From SIG78 sp045587205 (GTDB taxonomy: Bacteria; Verrucomicrobiota; Lentisphaeria; Victivallales; Victivallaceae), in contig JAZNBV010000044.1 of assembly GCA_045587205.1 (NCBI GenBank), positions 1-20,695 of the forward strand: DNA of 20,695 bases. Direction: 5' to 3'. Positions 14,622 to 20,695 of this stretch are shown here, piece after piece. The notes beneath the pieces are model-generated. The model did not search any database. It was not told the DNA's origin and saw only the letters and a program-made list of their open reading frames with translations. The position numbers and the translations under genes were made by a program. Each line of letters starts with the position of its first letter. The stretch's first letter is position 1.

Positions 14622-16649
14622 ATGCATCAGAATATACTTTCAAGTCAATGGATAACCCACAGCAAATGCAAAGATTGGCAGATCGTAAATGTTTTCAGCC
14701 GCCAGCTGTCACGCAAAAATATCAATATACAGCCCTGCGACCAGCATCTGCATATACTTTTCCGGCGCGAATTTGAATTGCAGAATTTCAAAAAGTGCCT
14801 GCTCAACATAACCGCCGATGATTATTACAAACTTTATATAAACGGCGTATTTGTCACCCAGGGGCCCGCCCCCGGCTATCCGTGGCGCTATTTTTACAGT
14901 GCGCTGGATGTGACAAGCTACCTCAAGCCGGGTAAAAACCTTATTGCCGTACACACTTACTATCAGGGATTGATCAACCGCGTATGGGTCAGCGGCGATC
15001 AGCGCACCGGCTTGTGTATGGAACTTGCCGCTGATGATAAAACGGTTCTGGTCAGTGATGAATCATTCCGCTGTACGCTGCACACCGGTTTTTCCTCCTG
15101 CGGCCTTGCCGGTTACTCTACGCAGTTCCTTGAACACTACGATGCGCGTTCTCCGGAAAACGGTTTTGAACAGACTGAATTTGATGATTCGGCGTGGGGT
15201 ATGGCGGCAATCCGCAAATATACCGATTACACACTGATCAGGCAGCCCTCGCAGCAGCTGGCATTTGAAGAGATAAAACCCGTTTCTGTTGAACGCATCG
15301 GCAACCGGCTGATGATCGACTTTGACGCCATCAACGCGGGCTATCTCAAATATTCGGCAAAAGGGCCGGAAGGTGCCACCATAGAAATGTTCTTTGCCCA
15401 GGAACTTAATGAAGACGGCTCCCTGCGCTGGCAGCTGCGTGCCAACTGCCGCTACCGCGGATATTTTACATTGACAGGCGGAATGGATACACTCAATGAA
15501 TATGATTACAAAACATACCGTTACGCGGAACTGGTTCTGCCTGACGGCGTGGAAGTGGATATCGATTCGATAGTTTTTGTGGCGCGGCACTATCCCTTTG
15601 AACTCAAAGCCAAGTGCAATTCCAGTGATGAACGCGCACTGGCGATCTGGAAACTCTGCAGCGATTCTCTTAAATACGGCACGCAGGAAATGATCCAGGA
15701 CTGTATGGAGCGCGAAAAAGGCTACTATCTGGGCGACGGCAGTTACACACAGTGGGCACATTCGCTCCTGACACAGGATATGGCACTTATGGAAAAATTC
15801 TTTGACGATTTCCTTGCCACCAGCGTAATCGACCGCGGTCTGATGACCTGCGGCTGCTGTTCTCTGATGCAGGAGATCGCCGATTACCCGCTGATATTCA
15901 TTATGCAGCTCTGGAGTTATCTGGCATATACCGGCAACAAAGATTTTGTGCGCGAACGCTATGCAAAAATCGCCGATATTCTTGATTATTATCACGAATC
16001 CTACGCCGACAGCGACGGTCTGCTGCACAACCTTGACAAATGGTGTGTCATCGAATGGCCGAAAGAGTACCGCGACGGTTACGATGTTGATATTACCGAA
16101 GGTCAGGTTTGCGTGGTCAAGCACAACGCCATCAATGCCTACTACATCGGCGCGATCAAAGCGCTGAACCGCATTGCTGAATATCTGGGTATGGAGCCTT
16201 ATAAAGATGTGGAGCGTCTGGTGGAAAATTTCCGCAAAGCGTTTTATCTGCCGGAAGAAAAACTCTTCCGCGACAGCGTGGAATCAGATCACATCAGCAC
16301 AATGGGCAACATCTACGCGGCATTTTTCGGTCTCTGCCCCGATAAGGCAAGCAAGCAGAAGGTTATTGAACTTATCCGGCAGAAACGCTTCAGCGGCAGC
16401 AACCTTTTTGCAACTTTCCCGATGCTGATGTTCCTTAAAGTACAGGGCGAAAACGAACTCTTCCGGAGCCTGCTTCTGGATGAAAATGCGTGGCTGCGCA
16501 CCATCCGCGAAGACGGCAAACGCACCTTTGAAGGCTGGGGGCGCGACAGCAAGTGGAACACATCGCTTTTCCACCTTGCTTTAGCTGCCGGGGTGCTTTA
16601 CCTTACCGACTGGAATGTGGAAAATATTCTGGATTTCTCGCGGGATTAA
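14622..16649 (+). CDS. Alpha-L-rhamnosidase-like glycoside hydrolase (GH78)
   Basis: The 675-residue protein has an N-terminal beta-sandwich (lectin-like, about 40-220) and an (alpha/alpha)6 barrel from about 325, the GH78 layout. DCMEREKGYYLGD at 360-372 corresponds to the DCPxRExxxWxGD motif; Asp360, Glu365 and Asp372 keep the 0/+5/+12 spacing of the substrate-binding and general-acid residues known in GH78. Glu637 in RTFEGWG matches the general base position. GH78 enzymes invert and release alpha-L-rhamnose. No signal peptide is seen, so it would cut imported oligosaccharides. The open frame extends far upstream, but CGAGG at 14612-14616 and overlap with the divergent gene favour ATG 14622. 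Its AraC regulator follows nine bases later. Replacement of the usual Pro and Trp in the motif (M362, Y369) leaves substrate specificity open. Confidence 0.87.
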   Translation: MHQNILSSQWITHSKCKDWQIVNVFSRQLSRKNINIQPCDQHLHILFRREFELQNFKKCLLNITADDYYKLYINGVFVTQGPAPGYPWRYFYSALDVTSYLKPGKNLIAVHTYYQGLINRVWVSGDQRTGLCMELAADDKTVLVSDESFRCTLHTGFSSCGLAGYSTQFLEHYDARSPENGFEQTEFDDSAWGMAAIRKYTDYTLIRQPSQQLAFEEIKPVSVERIGNRLMIDFDAINAGYLKYSAKGPEGATIEMFFAQELNEDGSLRWQLRANCRYRGYFTLTGGMDTLNEYDYKTYRYAELVLPDGVEVDIDSIVFVARHYPFELKAKCNSSDERALAIWKLCSDSLKYGTQEMIQDCMEREKGYYLGDGSYTQWAHSLLTQDMALMEKFFDDFLATSVIDRGLMTCGCCSLMQEIADYPLIFIMQLWSYLAYTGNKDFVRERYAKIADILDYYHESYADSDGLLHNLDKWCVIEWPKEYRDGYDVDITEGQVCVVKHNAINAYYIGAIKALNRIAEYLGMEPYKDVERLVENFRKAFYLPEEKLFRDSVESDHISTMGNIYAAFFGLCPDKASKQKVIELIRQKRFSGSNLFATFPMLMFLKVQGENELFRSLLLDENAWLRTIREDGKRTFEGWGRDSKWNTSLFHLALAAGVLYLTDWNVENILDFSRD

Positions 16650-16658
16650 GTAAAGTAT

Positions 16659-17531
16659 ATGCAGGAAATCGCCGAAAAAATCAAAAACCTGATACCGCAG
16701 CTGGATCTGCAGCTGCCCGGCTGCCGCGATCTCTCACCCGGCAACGGGGAAGATGATCACGCCAATTTGCGTATCCACAGCCACCGCCACCGGGAAATAC
16801 TGATGGTGTTGAAAGGCTCCGGCAATTATCAGGTCGATTCACGCTGGTACAAACTCCAGCCCGGCAGTGTGATCTTTATCGACAGCTGGCAGATGCACAG
16901 CTGCTACGCGTACAAAGCGCTCCGGAGTGACCTTGAACATATATGGTTTATGCTCTATCCCCGGAGGGTAGTGGTAACCGGCAGCGAACTTTCCGGAAAC
17001 GGCACCCAGTACCGCAACCGGGTACTGGGACCGCTTGCCGAACCTGCCGCCAGGCTGCTGACCGGCGTATGGGAACGGCTGCGGATGGCTCCTCCGGAAG
17101 AACGGATGCGCCACGTTGAACAACTGCAAATGGTTATGCGCGTGGTATCCGGCGAAATCGTGGAGTATTTATTTAATTCCAATGTCCGCACCGGCGCCAA
17201 AGCGCAGGAAATGGCGGATTTTCTTGCAGATTACATAGAAAACCGTTACGGATGCGGCTGCACATTGAGCAATCTGGAAAAACTCACCGGGTATTCTTCC
17301 TGCTACATAAGTCACCTTTTCCACCGCAAATTCGGCAAAACCGTCGGCGAAGCGGTCAACGAAGCCAGAATGCGCTATGTCATTGAGCAGATACGGCACG
17401 GTGCCGCAACCAAAGCCATTGCCGCTGAATTGGAGTTTGCCTCGCCGGAAAGTTTCTGGAAATGGCGCCGCAACAACCGCCAGCTGGAAACACAGCTGCT
17501 GCAGAATCTTAAAGATGATACAGAAGAGTGA
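16659..17531 (+). CDS. AraC-family transcriptional regulator
   Basis: The 290-residue protein combines an N-terminal cupin (HSHRHREILMVLKGSG at 40-55 and LQPGSVIFIDSWQMHS at 66-81), which binds a small sugar ligand in this family, with a C-terminal pair of helix-turn-helix motifs at about 203-225 (LSNLEKLTGYSSCYISHLFH) and 250-275. The second HTH ends in FWKWRRNN and lacks the usual SRxFKKxxGxTPxxYR pattern, so it is divergent. It starts nine bases after the rhamnosidase stop with only a weak ribosome binding site, so it is probably co-translated with that gene. It is the obvious candidate to control the divergent FAD/DUF4434 pair, the rhamnosidase and the downstream aminotransferase unit. 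Confidence 0.9.
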   Translation: MQEIAEKIKNLIPQLDLQLPGCRDLSPGNGEDDHANLRIHSHRHREILMVLKGSGNYQVDSRWYKLQPGSVIFIDSWQMHSCYAYKALRSDLEHIWFMLYPRRVVVTGSELSGNGTQYRNRVLGPLAEPAARLLTGVWERLRMAPPEERMRHVEQLQMVMRVVSGEIVEYLFNSNVRTGAKAQEMADFLADYIENRYGCGCTLSNLEKLTGYSSCYISHLFHRKFGKTVGEAVNEARMRYVIEQIRHGAATKAIAAELEFASPESFWKWRRNNRQLETQLLQNLKDDTEE

Positions 17532-17534
17532 TTT

Positions 17535-17547
17535 TTGCAATAACAGT
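17535..17547 (+). promoter_or_regulatory. Second copy of TTGCAAWAACAGT motif
   Basis: TTGCAATAACAGT begins four bases after the AraC stop codon and matches 14412-14424 with one difference. The same orientation relative to the plus-strand genes is kept. Confidence 0.3.
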
Positions 17548-17570
17548 TCACTTTTAGCAAAATCGGTTCA

Positions 17571-17628
17571 GTGCAAAAGTATAAATGTGTGTTATTGTAT
17601 AGCAAAGAAAGTGTTGTGTACTTTGCAC
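17571..17628. promoter_or_regulatory. Inverted repeat upstream of the aminotransferase gene
   Basis: GTGCAAAAGTA (17571-17581) and TACTTTGCAC (17619-17628) are inverted copies with a single extra A in the first. They are centred about 47 bp apart, between the AraC stop and the aminotransferase start. This resembles a two-half-site operator for a dimeric regulator; a looped RNA structure is the alternative. I could not place a convincing promoter here. Confidence 0.5.
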
Positions 17629-17659
17629 AAAAATAAAAATCAAAACCGAGGCAGTGATT

Positions 17660-18871
17660 ATGAAAAATCTTGCGATCAATGGCGGCAGCAAAGTTGTTGC
17701 TGAAAAACTCTCTCTCCCCTCCTGGCCCCCGATCTATCCGGAAACTGCGGATAAACTCAAGGATATCTATCTGAACCGCAGATGGGGTTTCTATGGACCT
17801 TGCGAAGCTGAATTCAACCTCAAGTTTGCCGAATACAACAATGTAAAGCACTCCATTATGATGGCCAACGGCACCGTGACTCTGGAACTGGCACTGCGCG
17901 CATTGGGCGTTAAACCCGGCGATGAAGTCATTGTGCCGGCACACACCTGGCTGGCGACCGGTCAGGCTCCGGCATATCTGGGCGCCACTCCGGTGGTGGT
18001 GGATATCGAACCGGATACACTCTGTATGGATCCGGCGGCTTTTGAAGCGGCTATCACCCCCCGCACCACTGCAGTGATCCCGGTGCACGTTTTCGGCTCG
18101 ATGGCGGATATGGACAGAATTATGGAAATTGCCCGCAAACACCATCTGGCAGTAATCGAAGACTGCGCCCATACTCACGGTTCGATCTGGGGCGACCAGT
18201 ATGCCGGCACTATCGGCGACATCGGTTCGTTCAGTTTCCAGCAGAGCAAGATTATGGCTTCCGGCGAAGGCGGTGCCTGTACGACCAAGAGCGATGAGCT
18301 TATGGATAAACTCAGCAGACTTTCGCACATCGGGTATCCCTTCGGCGCCAAACAGGGACAGAAAGTTCCGCCGCCGGAACCGGGAAGTCTGTGCCGCAAC
18401 TACCGCGTGACTGAATTCCAGGCGGCAATCCTGCTTTCGCAGCTGGCGCACCTCAAGGAAGATAACGAACTGCGCGCCAAAAATGCCGCTTATCTGCGCA
18501 AGCGCCTCGATGCCATTCCGGGATTGAAAGTCCAGGCCGCCGGACGGCGCACCACTATGCAGGCGTATTACTCGTACACAATGATCCTGGATGTTGACCA
18601 GCTCAAACCCGGCATCACTGCCAAAGACTTCCGCGCCGCAGTGCAGGCCGAAGGTGTCTGCGCTCACGAAATGTGGGGTCAGGTTATGTACAAGCAGAAC
18701 CTCTGGACTGTTGCACCCGACCAGTTCCGTATTGAGAGCTGCGAAGTGGCGGAAAAACTGGTCTATGACCGGTTGATCCATATGGATCTGCGCCACCTGA
18801 TGCTGCCGGAAAACGAAACCGCATTGATCGCTGATGCGTTTGAAAAAGTTATGAACGCCTATCACGCGTAA
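17660..18871 (+). CDS. DegT/DnrJ/EryC1/StrS PLP-dependent aminotransferase (AHBA-synthase-like)
   Basis: This 403-residue fold-type I enzyme has the Schiff-base lysine Lys197 within SFSFQQSKIMASGEGG (190-205) and the PLP-nitrogen aspartate Asp168 in IEDCAHTHG. QQSK rather than the common HxxK places it near the AHBA synthase/StsC (glutamine:scyllo-inosose aminotransferase) branch. Such enzymes aminate keto sugars or cyclitols; here the acceptor is unknown. GAGG at 17648-17651 is eight bases before ATG 17660, so the earlier in-frame GTG is not needed. The isomerase/epimerase gene follows after 11 bases, indicating an operon. In this locus a catabolic or non-canonical sugar role is as likely as biosynthesis. 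Confidence 0.9.
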   Translation: MKNLAINGGSKVVAEKLSLPSWPPIYPETADKLKDIYLNRRWGFYGPCEAEFNLKFAEYNNVKHSIMMANGTVTLELALRALGVKPGDEVIVPAHTWLATGQAPAYLGATPVVVDIEPDTLCMDPAAFEAAITPRTTAVIPVHVFGSMADMDRIMEIARKHHLAVIEDCAHTHGSIWGDQYAGTIGDIGSFSFQQSKIMASGEGGACTTKSDELMDKLSRLSHIGYPFGAKQGQKVPPPEPGSLCRNYRVTEFQAAILLSQLAHLKEDNELRAKNAAYLRKRLDAIPGLKVQAAGRRTTMQAYYSYTMILDVDQLKPGITAKDFRAAVQAEGVCAHEMWGQVMYKQNLWTVAPDQFRIESCEVAEKLVYDRLIHMDLRHLMLPENETALIADAFEKVMNAYHA

Positions 18872-18882
18872 GGATCAGCAAT

Positions 18883-19614
18883 ATGAAATTCGGTTTACAG
18901 CTTTATACATTCCGCAAAGAACTGGCTGCCGATTTTGACGGCACTATGCAAAAGATCGCCCAACTGGGTTTTGACGGAGTGGAAGTAGTCACCTACCGCG
19001 GGCCGAAAAGCCCCGCAGAATACGCTCAATACCTCAAAGATCTGAATCTTGAGTGCTGCGGAACTATGTACGAACCGGCAAAAATAAGCGATCCGGCGGA
19101 CGAAGCCTACGATTATATCAAGGCTATCAAAAGTCCGGCGGTCACCATCAGCTGCTGGAGCGAAAATTTTGCTGAAGAATGGCAGGAACAGGCCGCAATT
19201 ATAAACAGTGTGGCACAGGCGGCAAAAACTCACGGCATACCGTTTTCGTACCATAATCACTGGTTGGAATGTGTCAAAATCGGCGATACTACCGCACTGG
19301 ATAAAATGCTCGAAGCAGCGCAGGACAATGTCTGGGTGGAGCCTGATGTATGCTGGCTGAACCGCGGCGGGATCAACCCCGCGGAATTCATCGGCAAGTA
19401 TGCCAGGCGTATCAAACAGGTGCATTTCAAGGATATACTGATTGCCGATGATATCAAAACCACTGCGGCACTCGGCACCGGGGTGGTGGATCTCAAAGGC
19501 GCGTTTGCCGCTGCCGAAGCTGCCGGTGTGGATTGGATCATCTACGAACAGGATACCACAAGCGACGCATTTGAAGATGCGCGCAAAAGTCTGGATTTCC
19601 TGAAATCGCTGTAA
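18883..19614 (+). CDS. Sugar phosphate isomerase/epimerase family protein (xylose-isomerase-like TIM barrel)
   Basis: The 243-residue protein starts with KFGLQLYTFR and has the regular strand pattern of the AP-endonuclease-2/xylose isomerase-like family (PF01261). Candidate metal ligands and acid-base residues are visible: Glu34 (GVEVV), the HNHW cluster at 124-127, EPDVCW at 153-158, QVHFKD at 179-184 and Glu222 (IIYEQD). Members isomerise or epimerise sugars, or act in inositol catabolism (IolE, IolI). AAGGAT ahead of the ATG and an 11-base gap tie it to the aminotransferase; together they suggest two steps on the same keto-sugar or cyclitol. No signal peptide is present. Confidence 0.88.
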   Translation: MKFGLQLYTFRKELAADFDGTMQKIAQLGFDGVEVVTYRGPKSPAEYAQYLKDLNLECCGTMYEPAKISDPADEAYDYIKAIKSPAVTISCWSENFAEEWQEQAAIINSVAQAAKTHGIPFSYHNHWLECVKIGDTTALDKMLEAAQDNVWVEPDVCWLNRGGINPAEFIGKYARRIKQVHFKDILIADDIKTTAALGTGVVDLKGAFAAAEAAGVDWIIYEQDTTSDAFEDARKSLDFLKSL

Positions 19615-19627
19615 AAAGCATCTGACT

Positions 19628-19654
19628 GCAGTGCGCCCTGAAAAAGCGTACTGC
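19628..19654 (+). other. Hairpin after the isomerase gene
   Basis: GCAGTGCGC (19628-19636) pairs with GCGTACTGC (19646-19654), nine base pairs with one G-U. It is followed by an A-rich stretch, not T, so it may protect the 3' end rather than terminate. Confidence 0.4.
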
Positions 19655-19676
19655 GGTTGAAAAATAAAAAAAAATT

Positions 19677-19708
19677 GCCGGCAAAATTTGCAAAAATGCT
19701 TTGCCGGC
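19677..19708. terminator. Candidate bidirectional terminator between the sugar locus and rpsD
   Basis: GCCGGCAAA (19677-19685) and TTTGCCGGC (19700-19708) form a perfect nine-base-pair stem. On the plus strand a loose T-rich tail follows (TATTTTAT). On the minus strand the tail is a strong run of nine Ts, because of the A run just before the stem. Confidence 0.65.
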
Positions 19709-19734
19709 GCTATTTTATATGACTCTGAAGTTGT

Positions 19735-19773
19735 AATCAGGCCCCATATTTTTGATGGGCTTGACACCTGATT
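19735..19773 (+). promoter_or_regulatory. Inverted repeat at the rpsD promoter region
   Basis: AATCAGG (19735-19741) pairs with CCTGATT (19767-19773). Inside, GCCCCAT and ATGGGC at 19741-19760 pair with one extra C. The structure overlaps the candidate -35 box (19761-19766), so it may be a DNA operator rather than an RNA element. Confidence 0.45.
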
Positions 19774-19790
19774 GCGGGAAGTCCAGTTAT
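19761..19790 (+). promoter_or_regulatory. Candidate rpsD promoter
   Basis: A perfect TTGACA lies at 19761-19766; the best -10 is a weak AGTTAT at 19785-19790, 18 bases on. This would give a leader of about 80 bases. The -10 is poor, so an alternative promoter is possible. Confidence 0.4.
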
Positions 19791-19807
19791 TCAGCTGCAG
19801 AAGTTTT

Positions 19808-19847
19808 TCCGGAAAAGTATCCGGAGTTGCAGTTGGAGCTTCCAACT
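19808..19847 (+). promoter_or_regulatory. Structured leader of rpsD
   Basis: TCCGGA at 19808-19813 can pair with TCCGGA at 19820-19825, and the first copy also sits within a perfect TTTTCCGGAAAA palindrome, so alternative folds exist. AGTTGGA-GCT-TCCAACT at 19831-19847 forms a seven-base-pair hairpin 13 bases before the ribosome binding site. Such leaders are typical sites of S4 autoregulation, which is inference here. Confidence 0.45.
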
Positions 19848-19875
19848 TCGTAAACGGTAAGAAAGGGATATAATT

Positions 19876-20478
19876 ATGTCTACCGCAAGTCAAGCCAAGC
19901 ACAAGTTCTGCCGCCGCGTCGGTCAGTGCCTGTGGGGCGACCCCAAGTGTCCGAGTGTCAAACGTCCGTATCCGGCAGGTCCGCACGGTAAGGGCCGTCG
20001 TGCCAAGCTTTCCACCTACGGCACATTGCTGATGGAAAAGCAGAAACTCCGCAACCACTACGCGATCAGCGAAAAACAGCTGCAGATCGCTTATGCCAAA
20101 GCCAAGGCCGGTTTGGGTCATACCCACGAACGCTTGTTCCGCAGCCTTGAACAGCGTCTGGATGCTATGGTTTACCGCGCCGGTTTTGCCCCGACCATCT
20201 TTGCTGCCAAGCAGATCGTCAATCACGGCCACATTCTGGTCGATGGCAAGCGCCTTGACCGTGCCAGCGCGATTGTGAAACCCGGTTCGGTCATCACCAT
20301 CAACGCTGAAAAGTCGCCGGCTATTGCTGAAATAGCCAAGAAGAGCAACAGCGCTGTTCCGCCCTATATGGAAGTGGATCTGGAAGCTCTGAAAGCCACT
20401 CTGGTACGCGAACCCAATCTCGATGAGATCCCGGTCAACGTCCAGATTATGAGCGTGATCGAATACTACGCACGGTAA
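19876..20478 (+). CDS. rpsD: 30S ribosomal protein S4
   Basis: The 200-residue protein has the S4 N-terminal region (FCRRVGQC, then YPAGPHGKGRRAKLSTYG and MEKQKLRNHYAISEKQ) and the S4 RNA-binding domain at about 92-150 (RLDAMVYRAGFAPTIFAAKQ, QIVNHGHILVDGKRL). S4 binds 16S rRNA early in 30S assembly and often represses its own messenger. Three cysteines (12, 18, 25) remain near the N-terminus, but their spacing differs from the four-cysteine zinc site of C+ S4 proteins. GAAAGGG at 19861-19867 fixes the start. The gene stands alone, not with rpsM, rpsK and rpoA as in the classical alpha operon. Confidence 0.97.
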   Translation: MSTASQAKHKFCRRVGQCLWGDPKCPSVKRPYPAGPHGKGRRAKLSTYGTLLMEKQKLRNHYAISEKQLQIAYAKAKAGLGHTHERLFRSLEQRLDAMVYRAGFAPTIFAAKQIVNHGHILVDGKRLDRASAIVKPGSVITINAEKSPAIAEIAKKSNSAVPPYMEVDLEALKATLVREPNLDEIPVNVQIMSVIEYYAR

Positions 20479-20503
20479 TATATATTGTGTGTTGCAGAAA
20501 AGA

Positions 20504-20547
20504 GGCTGTTGCAAAACCTTAAAAAAGTTTGCAGCAACCTTTTTTTT
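20504..20547 (+). terminator. Intrinsic terminator of rpsD
   Basis: Bases 20504-20515 pair with 20528-20539 (twelve positions, with one mismatch and one G-U), followed directly by eight Ts at 20540-20547. It lies 25 bases after the rpsD stop. Confidence 0.9.
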
Positions 20548-20583
20548 ATTTTGTCAAACCGCAGCAGAGTATTTTATTTTTTC

Positions 20584-20621
20584 TTGCAATAGCGTGATTT
20601 TTTACAGAAAAAATATTGCAA
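20584..20621. promoter_or_regulatory. Long interrupted inverted repeat upstream of a -10-like box
   Basis: TTGCAAT (20584-20590) pairs with ATTGCAA (20615-20621), and ATTTTTT (20597-20603) with AAAAAAT (20608-20614), leaving a one-sided six-base bulge and a four-base loop. It lies directly upstream of TATAAT at 20628-20633, where a regulator would bind. Confidence 0.5.
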
Positions 20622-20627
20622 TTTACT

Positions 20628-20633
20628 TATAAT
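20628..20633 (+). promoter_or_regulatory. Perfect -10 box without clear -35
   Basis: TATAAT at 20628-20633 predicts a start near 20640. No -35 is recognisable at 16 to 18 bases, so it would depend on an activator or another sigma factor. No gene begins before the window ends. Confidence 0.4.
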
Positions 20634-20642
20634 AAACAAGTT

Positions 20643-20677
20643 GGGATTGCTTTTATTGAAACAATAAAAGCAATCCC
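20643..20677 (+). repeat. Perfect 16-bp hairpin at the window edge
   Basis: GGGATTGCTTTTATTG (20643-20658) and CAATAAAAGCAATCCC (20662-20677) are perfectly complementary around an AAA loop. If transcription begins at the upstream -10 box, the stem would form the very 5' end of the RNA. No T run follows directly. It may be a 5' stabiliser, a small RNA, or a mobile-element end; the context beyond the edge is missing. Confidence 0.7.
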
Positions 20678-20695
20678 GGCGAAAGTTTTTGGAAA

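Noticed and set aside
17375..18865. 496-residue minus-strand open frame opposite the aminotransferase gene
   Set aside because: It is a shadow of the DegT gene, which has its catalytic lysine and a good ribosome binding site.
18895..20514. 539-residue minus-strand open frame spanning isomerase, intergenic region and rpsD
   Set aside because: It is antisense to two confidently identified genes and crosses the terminator and rpsD leader; no domain is recognisable.

Overview
The window looks like chromosomal DNA of a Gram-negative carbohydrate-degrading bacterium of the PVC group, most likely a Lentisphaerota (Victivallis-like) lineage. This is an inference from gene content: an FAD-dependent oxidoreductase beside a DUF4434 protein, a GH78 rhamnosidase, a DegT aminotransferase paired with a xylose-isomerase-like TIM barrel, and a very large secreted protein with a CBM9-like domain. 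No rRNA or other taxonomic marker is present except rpsD. Starts were chosen by visible Shine-Dalgarno sequences where these exist.

Layout. Bases 1-291 hold no gene but are densely repetitive: 10-bp-phased TTGGGA arrays in opposite orientations, a nested inverted repeat, and a 42-bp tandem repeat. On the minus strand, 292-4323 is a two-gene unit: a secreted glycoside-hydrolase-like protein followed by an NAD-dependent epimerase/reductase. Next is a minus-strand housekeeping unit in the order metK, PfkB-family kinase (probably adenosine kinase-like), Na+/Ca2+ exchanger-like antiporter (7656 down to 4435), with a good promoter before metK. Divergent from metK is an orphan phage-type terminase large subunit (7778-9031). 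It converges with an ECF sigma factor gene (9043-9675) whose promoter is flanked by two identical-architecture palindromes. A lactate-permease family gene (10030-11643) follows on the plus strand.

Bases 11663-19614 form a probable rhamnoside/uronide or related sugar locus. A minus-strand pair (FAD oxidoreductase, then DUF4434 TIM barrel) is transcribed divergently from a plus-strand run: GH78 alpha-L-rhamnosidase-like enzyme, AraC regulator, DegT/AHBA-synthase-like PLP aminotransferase, and a sugar isomerase/epimerase. Several candidate operators lie in the divergent intergenic region and ahead of the aminotransferase gene. The window ends with a standalone rpsD (ribosomal protein S4) with a structured leader and a clear terminator, then a pair of strong inverted repeats that may be the start of another transcription unit.

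The items most worth a second look are the orphan but apparently intact terminase, the paired operator around the ECF sigma promoter, the phased repeat region at the left edge, and the structured DNA at the right edge. I see no CRISPR array, tRNA, insertion sequence or complete prophage.
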